Shown here one piece after another: positions 54,176-64,000 of a stretch of 64,000 nucleotides of DNA. Origin of the DNA: Sepioteuthis lessoniana (Eukaryota; Mollusca; Cephalopoda; Myopsida; Loliginidae); assembly GCA_963585895.1 (NCBI GenBank), contig OY757904.1:23418559-23482558 (forward strand), written 5' to 3'. Each line of letters begins with the position of its first letter. Position 1 is the first letter of the stretch. Both the position numbers and the translations under genes were made by a program. The notes under the pieces were generated by a model. The model searched no databases and was not told the DNA's origin. It saw only the letters and a list, made by a program, of their open reading frames with translations.

Positions 54176-54285
54176 TCTAAAATTATCATTTTTAAAATTA
54201 TCATTTTTAAAATTATCATTTTTAAAATTATCATTTTTAAAATTATCATTTTTAAAATTATCATTTTTAAAATTATCATCAAACA
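54176..54285. repeat. 15-bp tandem repeat, ~7 units
   Basis: 'aaaattatcattttt' is repeated exactly from 54178 to 54280. The apparent FLKLS peptide repeat is a by-product. Confidence 0.9.
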
Positions 54286-54444
54286 TGATTTTTAATGTCA
54301 TCATCCCTTATGATTTTAGAAATCATCATATTTAGAATGTTCATTTTTAAAAGGATAAATTGATGTAATTTACAAAATTACATTTTCCAAAATCATAATC
54401 AGATCTAAAAAACAAACACAATCAGATGAGAATGAATGTATGTC

Positions 54445-54670
54445 TGTTATTAATGGCATATAAACCTTCTTGGGTTATTTAATGCTAAATGCAACCTTTT
54501 TTTAGAAGGATAGGAGGGGTACTATTTAACCCATAGATTGGAAGATGAAAAGGTTTATACCGTTCCCAAGAGTATTTTCCAAAAGTAAACGTAATAACGT
54601 GACTGTAGTTTGAACTTGCGTATAATAATTTCGCAGTACAGTGTTTTAATCATTACCCCACCGATCGGAG
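54445..54670 (-). mobile_element. S2 SINE, diverged
   Basis: Tail 'tatttaatgctaaatgcaa', body, and head ('tgtagtttgaacttgcgta', 'aatcattaccccaccgatc'). Confidence 0.7.
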
Positions 54671-54730
54671 ATGGCTTCCTAAGCTAAAAACTACTATTTC
54701 AAATATATAAACTTAGAAGCAGTGAACATG

Positions 54731-55020
54731 TATGTATGTATGTATGTATGTATGTATTATTCAGTCCAGATAAACCGGAGTCGGGAATAATTCCGTCAGG
54801 AGAAGTTCATTCCACTAGAACATTAACAATTTTTCCTGGTAAAGAGCTCAATGTGACTAACATTACAGAGCAATAATTTCTTTAAGAACAACATTAGGAT
54901 TATAAATTTATTTCCATCCAGTTATGGGTATTGATAAATATCAATAACACCAAAAGAAAACAGCACTTCTTCGGATCCAATGGATAAATTTATAATCCTA
55001 ATGTGACCGACGTTTGTTTT
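54731..55020. repeat. (ATGT)n, inverted R1 copy and a 21-bp inverted repeat
   Basis: (ATGT)n at 54731-54757 is followed by R1 in reverse (54758-54880). The perfect inverted pair 54891-54911/54984-55004 ('acattaggattataaattta') encloses 72 bases, a possible small fold-back element. Confidence 0.6.
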
Positions 55021-55033
55021 TCTTAAAAAAATT

Positions 55034-55443
55034 CACTGTATCACAAAAGTGAGTACACCCCTCACATTTCTGCAGATATTTAAGTATATCTCTTCATGGG
55101 ACAACACGGACAAACTGACACTTTGACACAATAAAAAGTCGTCTGTATGCAGCTTATATAACAGGGTTAATTTATTTTCCCCTCAAAATAAATCAAAGTA
55201 TAACCCATAGATTTGAAGATGAAAAGGTTCATAACTTTCCCAAGAGTAATTGTCCAAAAGTAAACGTAAAAACGGGACTGTAGTTTGAACTCACGTACAA
55301 CAATTTCGCAGTACAGTGTTTTAACCATTGCCCCACCGATCTACTTTTCATTGTGTCAAAGTGTCATTTTGTCAGTGTTGTCCCATGAAGAGATATACTT
55401 AAATATCGGCAGAAATGTGAGGGGTGTACTCACTTTTGTTATA

Positions 55444-55446
<3 letters not shown>
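55034..55446. mobile_element. Tc1-like terminal-repeat pair with an S2 fragment between
   Basis: Arms 55034-55139 and 55343-55446 are ~97% inverted repeats carrying 'caaaagtgagtacacccctc', a terminal sequence typical of a widespread Tc1-like family. The space between holds residual element sequence (55140-55200) and an S2 fragment (55202-55341, minus strand). No transposase is present. Confidence 0.7.
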
Positions 55447-55492
<46 letters not shown>

Positions 55493-55659
55493 CAGTTTCC
55501 TAATAATGTGATATTCTATAATTATAGTAACGTGCTATATACGTCGTTACTAGTTATTCTAATAACATACTGTTTTAAATTCTCCGTCGTAGCACAAGTT
55601 TCTATAACTTAGAAATATACCTAAGTATGAAGTCATGTTTTATACATATCTATATAAAT
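55447..55659. other. (TA)n and spacer
   Basis: (TA)n at 55447-55491, then unassigned AT-rich sequence. Confidence 0.6.
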
Positions 55660-56421
55660 AGACAAAAGCAGACGATAAACTATTACGAACGCAGACTCCA
55701 TAGCGCTTCTTGTAAAATAACCTACCCATGCCGAATTACCGCTACGGAGTTTGGTGCTGGTTGCAGGTTGCATTGGCCTCCATGTGAATGCAGACAAAAC
55801 GGACTACACGTGTTTTGATCAAAAAGGAGACATATCCACACTAAATGGTGGTTCTTTCAAACTTGTGGACAAATTCACGTACCTCGGAAGCAGTGTCTCA
55901 TCAAACAAAAATGACATCAATGTGCGACTAGTTAAGGCATGGATTGCTCTCGTTGGTTTCGGATCATATGGAAGTCCAAAAATAAAATAATAAGCCACTT
56001 TTTCACAGCGGCAGTTGGTTTAAATCTACACGGTGGATGCACCAAAGGGACGGGGACAAAGGAAAAACTGGACAGGAACTGCACAACAATGCTACAAGTT
56101 ATATTAAACAAATCATGGAAGCAACATCCCACAAAGCAGCAGCTCTTCGGCCACTTACTTCCTATCTCTAAAATCATCCATGTAAGACAGACAAAACTTT
56201 CTGGACACTGATGCAGAAGTAAGGACGAACTCATAAGTGATGTTCGCCAATTCATACAGATGTGCATGTGTTGGCCGACCAACAAGAACTTATCTACAAC
56301 AGCTCTGTACGGACATGGAATTTAGTCTAGAAGACTTATCGGAAGCGATAGATGTTAGAAACAAATGGCAAGAGAGAGCCTGGGAAATTCATGCTAGCAG
56401 TGTGACATGAAGGTGATGATG

Positions 56422-56425
<4 letters not shown>
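55660..56425 (+). pseudogene. RTE LINE 3' fragment
   Basis: It opens at the damaged YADD region (TITNADSIALL). GLHVNADKT, GGSFKLVDKFTYLGSSVSSN, NCTTMLQVILNKSWKQHPTK and QQLFGHLLPI follow, and the copy ends 'gtgacatgaaggtgatgatgat' with (TA)n behind. An insertion/deletion around 56000-56060 replaces the SILLYG region. Confidence 0.85.
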
Positions 56426-56460
<35 letters not shown>

Positions 56461-56754
56461 ATTCAATCATCGTGTATATATATATATATGCGATGACGAG
56501 GATTTTCAGTAAAAGTAATAATTCCAGATAATAGCTACTTTTATTTGGAAAGTGATTCCTTATAAGGAATTATAATTTTATTTTATTTTATTTCTTTGAA
56601 AATATGACACTGCCCGTCAATCCTCTGACTTAACTTTATAACAAAGAATTTGATGCTTTCATTTAGGACGTACTGCAATTATCTTAATTAGCAGTTCATA
56701 ATCATATCAACATACTGGCCGCTTAAATATTAACTAAGAAATGGACTCGACATG
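56426..56754. other. (TA)n and spacer
   Basis: (TA)n 56427-56456 and AT-rich sequence. Nothing else is seen. Confidence 0.5.
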
Positions 56755-57190
56755 CCAACGATTCTTAGGAAAAATAAGAACGACTTTCTAATAAATGGAT
56801 CTACAATTTTCTAGATTCTGACTATCCATCGAATTATGGAAAGAGTACGTGCAAAAGATAACACGACAAATCTTTTGTTCAAAGATATCGCCAAGGCACT
56901 TGATTTCATAGAGGAACGGCAGAGAAAACACTGCACGCATATGATCTCTCCAAAGAAACTGTTACCGCGAAAATGATAGCAATAGCTCGTTTACCCGATT
57001 GTGACACAAATATGTTTGACATTGTCGCTCGAGTATTACTCAGAGATTCATTTGTATCTTAAGAATACATAATCCGCCAAAATACCATACTACGAACTTG
57101 ATACATCAAATGTAAGAAAATGGTTTCAATCAAAGAAAAAACAGATGGATACTATACATTCAGAAACTATGATTCAAACTACTCTGATAA
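56755..57190 (+). pseudogene. Old RTE LINE, RT part before the LTR
   Basis: RILRKNKNDF, LTIHRIMERVRAKDN, LLFKDIAKALDF and the FDIVAGVLLRDSF-like block lead to NYDSNYSDN, which replaces the TITDADYADD active site. The copy stops there because an LTR-like insertion lies in this motif. Confidence 0.72.
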
Positions 57191-57710
57191 TGTAACGTAA
57201 TGACCAAGGGGTTTCGGTTCATGCCTTTGAGTTTAGTTAGGCTGAGAACCTTTCGGCTCAGCACATGGGTTAGTTAGGTGCAACATTGAGGCAGGTGTTA
57301 ACGCAGGCGCGCGCGGGCGGATGGAGGTGTCACTCAGATGTCACAATAGTCAGAGACGAAACGGTTGATGGAGTGCGAGTGACGTCACGCACCGGAAGCG
57401 CGAGAAGGTTTGTCGGAGATTTGAAGAAAGTTAGAGAGTTGGAGACTAGACGCCAAACCAAGTGGTCGACTTTTGCGAGCTCGCAGACGTGAGGCGAATT
57501 TGCGTCCAATGGGGGCCACTCGAGATGGGGGCTAAATGAATAAGACAGCATCGAAGATTTTGTCTCTCCTCCTTATGTCGAAACCTTTAAATCGAAGTTA
57601 ATAAAAAGGTTTCTTACCCGAACAAGAAGTCGTTACGTGTTTTTCGTAATTTCGAGATTCCTATGTTCTATCGTTATGAACATTATATGTCTATTTCGCA
57701 CATGGCGTTA
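57190..57710 (+). mobile_element. Solo LTR candidate inside the RT active-site motif
   Basis: A GC-richer ~520-bp block starts 'tgtaacgtaatgacc' and ends near 'catggcgtta', giving TAACG/CGTTA at the borders. It contains a 'gttaataaaaagg' polyadenylation-type signal at about 57598 and interrupts the LINE. Its GC-rich core (57300-57420, with several CpG) contrasts with the surroundings. No open protein frame is credible. Confidence 0.5.
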
Positions 57711-58060
57711 ATTGTGGCTATAGTACAATAATCTAGAACTTCTCGCAATGACACCTGCCCAAGCCTATTTCCCGCTGGATTACTTGCAGAACGCAGCTAT
57801 TTCCCCGTCCGTGAACTCACATAAGACGATGTGTTTTCAATAAAATGAAGCCATCTTAATTTTATGCAGCAAGCCTCTGTAATTTGTTTACCAATTTACA
57901 TACCCCGGTAGCAATATCTCATCAACTGAAAGCGATGTCAACATACGCATAAGGAAAGTGTAGATTTCTGTTGACTAGTTATCAGTCATATGGATATCTA
58001 ATCTGATAAAAAAAAACGGGATTTCTTCCAAGCTGTGGCCGTTTCTGCTCTACAGAATTT
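57711..58060 (+). pseudogene. Old RTE LINE, part between the two insertions
   Basis: TPAQAYFPLDYLQNAAI and NSHKTMCFQ match the LINE region after YADD. KTEYM- and FTYLGSSVSS-type sequence then follows at 57890-57930, and the DLTDKMKRSFFQAAVVS counterpart at 57990-58050. Confidence 0.7.
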
Positions 58061-58694
58061 GTGTTACACCGGGAATCTAACAAAACGCAACGGAAAAATG
58101 CATTAGGAAACCTCAAAACAATGGTACGCATGTTACGATACCCCCTCCGGCCCCCACCGTACGTCAACCTTCTCGAACCATTTCACTTCTTTACGGCCGG
58201 TGATCAACTAGTGGTTCCGAGGGGGGTAACACACATTTCTTGCCACTACAAGAATACGATCGAGGGAACAGGAGAAAATAAAACAAACGAACAAACACGA
58301 ACAATATGCTTGGGGTTAACTCAAGAGCAGAAAGGGAGTATGCAACACTACAATTCTGATAGCATATATGGACTAACGCTAGCATGGATTACTAGCGAAA
58401 ATTGCGCAAAGCAACTGGAATGCCGACATCTCTTGACTCGATCTTCTCTCACTGTGGCTGGACCCTCATGTCATGCTGCCTCGCCTCTCTACTACGGTGT
58501 CCGGAGTCGACTGCTCCTGTCCGTGTCCCGTCACCAACTGCTGCCAGCTCCTTTTCCCAACCAACTCTTTTTCGCGTCCCGTTACCACTTCTGGATACGG
58601 CAAGATTTCAGGTCCCAAAACCCTTTGTCTGGTTTCGCGCCAAAACAGACAAAGGTATTGTCTGCTTGGCGGGCCACCCCACATAGTGTTACAC
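58061..58694 (-). mobile_element. LTR-like insertion flanked by GTGTTACAC repeats
   Basis: The 9-bp direct repeat GTGTTACAC lies at 58061-58069 and 58686-58694. The 616 bp between is GC-richer than its surroundings and interrupts the LINE. On the minus strand it reads TGTAACAC..., a usual LTR start. Long frames on both strands (such as 58061-58717, 218 aa) have no recognisable family and are probably chance. Confidence 0.45.
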
Positions 58695-58980
58695 GCACTG
58701 GTTTGAACAAATCCTGAAAGCATCAACTCTTAGGATAGTAGCTATATTGCCACTTACCTCTCATCTCACAAACAATGTTAATCAAAATATGCATGCTGAG
58801 CACTGCTGGAGATGTAAAGTATGAACACAAAAGTGACGTTCTACACACGGGAAATTCGCGTTGTATGTCAAACAAAAAATATCTGTGTGAAAAACTGACT
58901 ACAGTCTAGGGAACCTACAAAGAACGCCTAGCGAACAAAAATCGATGGATTGAGATTCAGTACGATTCGATGGACAATAA
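58695..58980 (+). pseudogene. Old RTE LINE, 3' end
   Basis: 'ggtttgaacaaatcctgaaa' (an FEQILK frame shadowing LNKSW), 'agtagctatattgccactta' and 'gagatgtaaagtatgaacac' continue the LINE, ending degraded near 58980. Confidence 0.65.
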
Positions 58981-59679
58981 TTAATCTATCTATCTGTCTA
59001 TCTGTCTATCTGTCTATCAGTCAGAATTTTAGTCATAAAAATCTATTTCTAAAAATAAGCATTTAGCAGCACCGCAAATAAGTAATTACATTCACACTAA
59101 GGCATTTTAAAAATAGTATGTTCTTAATTTCAAACCTAATGTTTGAATTTTTGGGAGGGTTTCTCTACATGCCCCTTTGAAATGGGGCGGAAGTAACTCT
59201 TAAGAGATTGAAGCCACAAATTAAAAGTTATAACTGTATACGTACACCACCTGCATGGGAGCTCCTTCGTTCTAATCGTAATAAAGACATCGGAATTGTT
59301 TACTCGTTCGTTTGTCTCGTTCGTCCACATCTACCGTCATTGTCTCTCGTAGAGTTGGCTGTCTCCCATACTCCATCGCGACTTTCCACCTACATCTTTT
59401 GAGACTTGGCCCAGCTGAGACACTATCAAATTGACAAGATTGAACGTCCTGTCAGGTGCTCTTATCTACTTGGAGCGAGTCTTCTAAGTGTGATCGGTAG
59501 ACTCGAAGGAAACCGATATCGATTAAAAGATGGGTGGGGGTGGAAATAAAAGCACCAACAATCGTCGCTTAACATCAACCACGACCCAATTCGAAGTTCG
59601 ATTGGTTGCTGTTGTTTATCTACCGATTTATTTGATTGCTTTCATGTGTGTTTAGATGTTCTTATAGACGTTTATAGAC

Positions 59680-59680
<1 letters not shown>
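58981..59680. other. Spacer, possible LTR piece
   Basis: (TCTG)n/(TCTA)n 58984-59018. The stretch 59200-59470 has an 'aataaagacatcgg' signal and CpG-rich 'tcgtccacatctaccg' that could be LTR-derived. No gene. Confidence 0.35.
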
Positions 59681-59681
<1 letters not shown>

Positions 59682-59728
<47 letters not shown>

Positions 59729-59860
59729 CACACACACACGCACATATATATATGAGGGGGTATTCGCGTGGGGTGCTGATGAGTGTCTGTGTTCGTGTGT
59801 AGATGTAAGCCCTTATACACAATTTACTAATAATATACATTACACTAAAAATACTCACGC

Positions 59861-59946
<86 letters not shown>

Positions 59947-60081
59947 CTATTATATTAACAGAGCATATAGACTTTCTCACATATCCATGGCAGTTGACAT
60001 CCATATGGACATTAATAGGAACGTGTTCATATATGCGTATGTGTATGTGTGTATGTAAATTCTTATTGGATAGGATGAATT

Positions 60082-60148
<67 letters not shown>

Positions 60149-60160
60149 TATGATTTATTA
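59682..60160. repeat. Cluster of (CA)n, (TA)n and (TG)n microsatellites
   Basis: (CA)n 59682-59718, (TA)n-(TG)n 59862-59942, (CA)n 60084-60147. (TCTA)n 60236-60253 and (TA)n 60363-60400 follow. Confidence 0.9.
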
Positions 60161-60359
60161 AATAAACAGAGAAAACACAAACGCCCACGAATATCTGCAT
60201 ACCAGTTAATAAATGTATTGACTCTTAAAGCAACATCTATCTATCTATCTATCTTTTACTGCCCGTATGTGTGTCTCATTCGTTCCTCCTCTCTTTATAT
60301 ATGTACACATGCGTGTGTATAAATACGTTTGTAGGCTCCATTTAAAAACGTATATGTTG

Positions 60360-60400
<41 letters not shown>

Positions 60401-60401
<1 letters not shown>

Positions 60402-60652
60402 CGTTGGAAATAGAATCGTTGACCCGAGGGTGTTTGTGTTTCACTTCCTGTTAATGCTTCTGGGAAATGCATGCATCTATTTCTTCTCTCCTTACCCTAG
60501 CCATGACTTAATAGTAGGGCAGACTACGTTCTTTAACTTTGTTAAAGCGACCAATGTTGATTGAAAACTTTGAATTTCGACCATTTGTGATTTGCTTTAG
60601 ATTCCTGTATCGCATCTGACACATGGCAGAAGGTTTGGATAAATAAAAAGTA
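60401..60652 (+). mobile_element. S1 SINE, old plus-strand copy
   Basis: 'gacttaatagtagggcagac', 'ttaaagcgaccaatg' and 'ttggataaataaaaag' follow the S1 body order. Confidence 0.55.
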
Positions 60653-60654
60653 AG

Positions 60655-60912
60655 TAAAGTTAGCGACCATAGTCGAGGGTGACCCGAAGACTCCCTTTTC
60701 GATAGCTACTACACCAAGGTGTAGGGGAGGGCGCTACTCCATTCCCAGGATTGCTCCACTTTACCCTTGAACCGTACCTTATAATGCTGAGTGTTAAGCA
60801 AGGTGGTATCAAGTACCATTTTTAAAGTCTTTGGTATGACTCGACCTGGGATTGAACCCAGGTCTCCCGGGCCATTGGCGAACACTCTAACCGCTGGGCC
60901 ATCCGCGCAATA
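60655..60912 (-). mobile_element. S4 SINE, full-length reference copy
   Basis: On the minus strand box A TGGCCCAGCGG (reverse of 60891-60901) and box B GGTTCAATCCC (reverse of 60848-60858) form a good tRNA-like head. The S4 body runs down to 'gcgaccatagtcgagggtga'. Confidence 0.82.
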
Positions 60913-61588
60913 TATATTTTCATACGCTCACTTACATACAAATTCATCAACATATACATACTTTACGTACAGGTATATGTGTATTATGTATGTGTGAGTC
61001 GTATACCGACTGTAAGCATGCTTGCAAGAAGTATACTTGTTCGATTACTGAGTTAAAACATTATTCATATTTTCTCCAAGCAACTTTTAAATATGGATAA
61101 TAAATGAATGAAGAATAAGTTTTATCTACAATAATTTTATATAGGCATTCGTTAAGATGTGTGCGCGAAAAATTCCATGTCAATTTATATTTTTCTTACA
61201 TTTTGTTGAGAGATATTTCAATGATTTATCCATTTGAATATTTTTTTTATTTTTATCAGGATTCTTCGGGTTAGCTTACGTGCTAAGAAATCCTATCATT
61301 TTGCATGTGAAGATTGAAGAACAATATTCAAATTTCAATATTAATATTTATAAAGATATAAGTAAACATCTTGTCCTGACAATGTAAATTCGTAATATTT
61401 TTGTTGTTAAGAAATGTAAATTGCATACAATAAGTTGCATCTCACAGCAACATGGCTTCCTACTGATCATCGTTTATTCTTGATAAACACAAATCGCCGA
61501 GAGAACTTACTCCCACATCTATAACATATTTAACATTACTCTCTTCTGTTTGATCTTGAAATTATCCATTCTAAATTCCCTAATTGTT
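60913..61588. other. AT-rich spacer
   Basis: Nothing recognised. Confidence 0.5.
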
Positions 61589-61589
61589 G

Positions 61590-62470
61590 TTGGGGTTTTA
61601 TGGCATATCAACCTTTGTAGGTTATTTAATACCAAATCGAATTTTATACAAATAAACAGTTTAGTTAATTTACTTTAGCATAAGTACACAGTTTAATTGT
61701 CAAAAACATTTCTATTTCAAGTTATTCAGTTTACTCAAACATTTTAATTTCAAATAATTCAGTTTAGTATAAGGATAGTTTTTGTTTACAGACAGTAAAA
61801 TGACAAAACTGTTCTATTTGAAACTATTTAGTGAGAGCAATATTAAACAAGTCCTGGCGACAACACCCCACGAGACTCCAACTATACGGACACTTGCCCC
61901 CCATCACGAAAACTATACAAGTTCGACGAACCAGACACGCAGGACACTGCTGGAGAAGCAAGGACGAGCTCATAAGCGATGTACTCCTGGTGACCCCCAC
62001 ATATGGATGTGCAAGAGTGGGACGACCAGCACGAACCTACATACAGCAACTATGTGAGGACACAGGATGTAACCCTGAAGACCTGCCGGAGGCGATGAAT
62101 GATAGGGAGAAATGGCGAGAGAGGGTCAGGGATATCCGCGCTGGCGGCGCGACATGATTATGATGATGATGAGTTGAACGGAAGTAAAGTTTAAATGTAA
62201 AAAAAAAGTTCTATTTCAAACAATTCAGTTTAGCATAAGTACACAGTTTAGTTCTATCTGATCTATAGATAGGACCCTATCAGGTGCTACCAATACGGGC
62301 CAGAGTGGACTTGGGAGCAATGGAGCAATGGTACCCTGCGTAGATATTTACCCTGCGTTCCCCAAAACTCTAGCATTACTGGAACCTCACCATCAGACAG
62401 TTAAGTGTCATAGTCAGGGTACCCATTGTAAGGGGGTCTTACCCCCTCTGCAGTAGCGCAATCGGTGTAT
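61590..62470 (-). mobile_element. S3 repeat split by a LINE
   Basis: Minus-strand tail (61590-61640), ~55-bp units (61650-61832), then LINE 61833-62170, then more units and the S3 5' module (62200-62470, 'taggaccctatcaggtgcta', 'aagggggtcttaccccctc'). Confidence 0.72.
61833..62170 (+). pseudogene. Young RTE LINE 3' fragment
   Basis: The open end frame (61831-62157) reads ILNKSWRQHPTRLQLYGHLP then RRTRHAGHCWRSKDELISDV through RDIRAGGAT. It is almost identical to the end of the near full-length LINE at 9433-12590 and ends 'gacatgattatgatgatgat'. It is 5'-truncated and inserted in S3, so it is younger than that S3 copy. Confidence 0.88.
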
Positions 62471-62607
62471 TTTACAGCCCCAGCCGAATGGCAATCTGTA
62501 ATTGTACAGCAATCTAACGAAAACTGGAAAATCTTGCTGGTATTAACACACACACACACACACACACACCTCTCTCTCTCTATATATATATATGTATATG
62601 TATATCA

Positions 62608-62906
62608 TATTTACCCAACCTCTCCGCTCGGGCAGGATATGACACAAGGTCAATTTTTAAGCGGAGTTTAACAGGTTTGAATTCAGAGTTTTCCTTCTCC
62701 TAGACTAGTTGCCTCACCAAAAGCTGAAGAGCCTAGTCTGCCCTACTATTCACCCATAGCTGGAGGGAGAATAATTGGATTCATACCTTTCCCAAGGGTA
62801 TTAGTACTATGTGAAATGCAATCAGTCTCGTCCAGGATTTGAACTCGTGTCGTCGTGTCCAATTCCTTCGACGATAACCATTACACCACGGGCACCTCCG
62901 CAAATA
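62608..62906 (-). mobile_element. S1 SINE, full-length reference copy
   Basis: On the minus strand box A TGGTGTAATGG (reverse of 62878-62888) and box B CGAGTTCAAATCC (reverse of 62835-62847) form the head. The complete body and the tail 'gggtaaatatga' follow. Pol III-driven SINE by structure. Confidence 0.88.
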
Positions 62907-62930
62907 TGTATATATGTATATGTGTATATG

Positions 62931-62984
<54 letters not shown>

Positions 62985-63076
62985 AGAAACCGCAAAATCC
63001 TATCAAACACAAAGGAGTTTAATCGGGAGTAAAATCTGTATCATGGATAACAATAATCACAACGTTATTCATGTGG

Positions 63077-63127
<51 letters not shown>

Positions 63128-63289
63128 TGTATGTGTGTGTGTGTGTGTGTTTCATTTAACATCATAGATTAGAATAAATATACTCCCAGCTGATTTTAAT
63201 AAAAAATAAAAGTTATATGCTATAACAAAGGTAAAACCTCGAACTTAGTTGTTGACAATAATTCTCCCTCCTCGTTTGGAGTTTTGCAA
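62907..63289. other. Microsatellites and spacer
   Basis: (TA)n 62939-62981, (TA)n-(TG)n 63083-63151. No gene. Confidence 0.7.
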
Positions 63290-63640
63290 AAAAAAAAGAA
63301 CAATATTTATTGATGAATTCAAATGTATTTTCGGAGATTCTATCTCTGAGAATAGCAGTATATACGGAGGTTTAAGCTCAACTACCCAAACAAAACGACT
63401 CGTAATGCATCTACAGGAAAATAGTTCAAACGCACAACATCTAAAAAAATTCCTTCCTGCCTAAATACTGAGTTTCGAAAAATTCTTTCCGAAAACACAA
63501 CAATATTATAACAACAAATTACCAAACAAAAATTACAGAATCCTGAAGCGCTCCATATCAGAATGAAACAACCGAAACTCAGTAGTATCAATTTCGAATC
63601 CAGTTCTAATGTACTGCTGCTACTTAAGGAACCGAATTTA
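63290..63640 (+). pseudogene. Penelope-like element: GIY-YIG endonuclease C-terminus
   Basis: The plus frames give IDEFKCIFGDSISENSSIYG, where IYGGLS stands for the usual YIGLT, then TKRLVMHLQENSSNAQHLKK. After a frameshift FRKILSENTTI and LQNPEALHIRMKQPKLSSIN follow, the ordered C-terminal motifs of the GIY-YIG nuclease of Penelope-like retroelements. Stops and the damaged Tyr-Ile-Gly box show it is dead. The reverse transcriptase part is not present upstream. Confidence 0.62.
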
Positions 63641-63736
63641 TAAATGAATGCTACAACACACCAGTATAAATCATAAGCACTTACAAAGTAGTAATGTACA
63701 TGCGAAGGTCACATCACTTTTGCAATAAATACACCC

Positions 63737-63773
63737 CTGATGATGGCCCAAAATTGGGTAGAAAGTACAAGGG
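63737..63773 (+). ncRNA. Hammerhead-like core downstream of the Penelope-like relic
   Basis: CTGATGA (63737-63743), a 7-bp stem II with one bulge (63744-63760, CCCAA/TTGGG) and GAAA (63761-63764) are present in order. Stem III is practically absent, and stem I is at best CCC/GGG with extra bases, so the motif looks decayed. The same strand and position as expected for a ribozyme in the terminal repeat of a Penelope-like element support the reading. Confidence 0.45.
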
Positions 63774-64000
63774 AACCAATTAATTATGAGAGTTTCATTA
63801 ACTAATTCCCGCCGGATACCATAGAATCAATTCAGCAACTCGAAAGGATATATATTAGGGGAGACGATATGCTAGTCGTATTTCCTCCATCTTTCTTCTG
63901 TGTATAAAAGCAAATGTTTTTGGGAAATCTACAAGCAATTGTGTTGCCTCGAGATATTTTGTGCGTACTCCTTCAGTGACGTTGGGGATCGATTTCTCCA
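63774..64000. other. Spacer to window end
   Basis: Probably the continuing terminal repeat of the Penelope-like element. A 'tgtataaaagc' TATA-like box is at 63901-63911. Nothing else is identifiable. Confidence 0.3.

Noticed and set aside
54093-54335. FLKLS peptide repeat protein
   Set aside because: It is a direct product of the 15-bp non-coding tandem repeat, with no start context or neighbouring coding signal.
58061-58717. 218-residue plus-strand open frame as a host gene
   Set aside because: It spans an LTR-like insertion, overlaps open frames in other registers, has no domain resemblance and lies in a GC-richer block where stops are rarer by chance.
62835-62888. Functional tRNA gene (also 37349-37404, 60848-60901)
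   Set aside because: A and B boxes are present, but acceptor stems and anticodon arms do not form and the same heads are attached to SINE bodies in many copies.

Overview
The window looks like non-coding, repeat-packed DNA from a mollusc, most probably a coleoid cephalopod (octopus-type). The reasons are the AT-rich background, very dense (TA)n, (CA)n, (GA)n and (TCTA)n microsatellites, many 5'-truncated copies of one RTE/BovB-type LINE ending in (GAT)n tails, several tRNA-derived SINE families, and DD34D mariners. The species is inferred from general repeat character and no host gene is available to confirm it. I see no convincing host exon, rRNA or functional tRNA gene, and every recognisable protein-coding piece belongs to a transposable element.

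Names used below. S1 is a tRNA-headed SINE whose body contains the 'accttgtgtcatatcctgcc' block. S2 is a tRNA-headed SINE ending 'ggcattaaataacctac'. S3 is a longer repeat with an internal ~55-bp tandem array and the same 3' tail as S2. S4 is a tRNA-headed SINE containing 'tagctactacaccaaggtg'. S5 is a tRNA-like head with a 7-bp acceptor stem. R1 is a ~170-bp repeat of unknown class.

Layout. 1-4.1 kb: a decayed Ty3/gypsy element on the minus strand, broken by an LTR-like block and an S2 SINE. 4.1-9.4 kb: S3, S4, LINE pieces and AT-rich spacer. 9.43-12.59 kb: a nearly intact RTE LINE (minus strand) with an 11-bp target duplication and one frameshift. 12.6-16.8 kb: rearranged LINE copies, including a twin-priming inversion. 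18.8-19.5 kb: an unidentified coding-like relic. 23.0-23.5 kb: a relic of an L1/Tx1-like reverse transcriptase. 29.6-31.1 kb: a canonical type I hammerhead ribozyme, a decayed sister attached to a tRNA-like head, and another LINE inversion. 35.3-39.2 kb: IS630/Tc1/mariner relics and tandem LINE ends. 42.0-42.4 kb: a second, unrelated tRNA-headed repeat carrying a hammerhead layout. 43.5-44.2 kb: an I-like LINE RNase H end. 46.2-47.1 kb: a second mariner. 52.8-55.5 kb: TIR elements with SINEs inside. 55.6-59.0 kb: long LINE copies broken by LTR-like insertions. 60-63 kb: SINE copies and a young LINE insertion. 63.3-63.8 kb: the GIY-YIG end of a Penelope-like element followed by a hammerhead-like core.

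The most notable signal is the recurrence of hammerhead self-cleaving ribozyme motifs in unrelated repeat contexts: two well-formed, three decayed and two very weak. In two cases the motif lies just downstream of a tRNA-like pol III promoter. This suggests small retroelements whose RNA is made by pol III and cut by an internal ribozyme.
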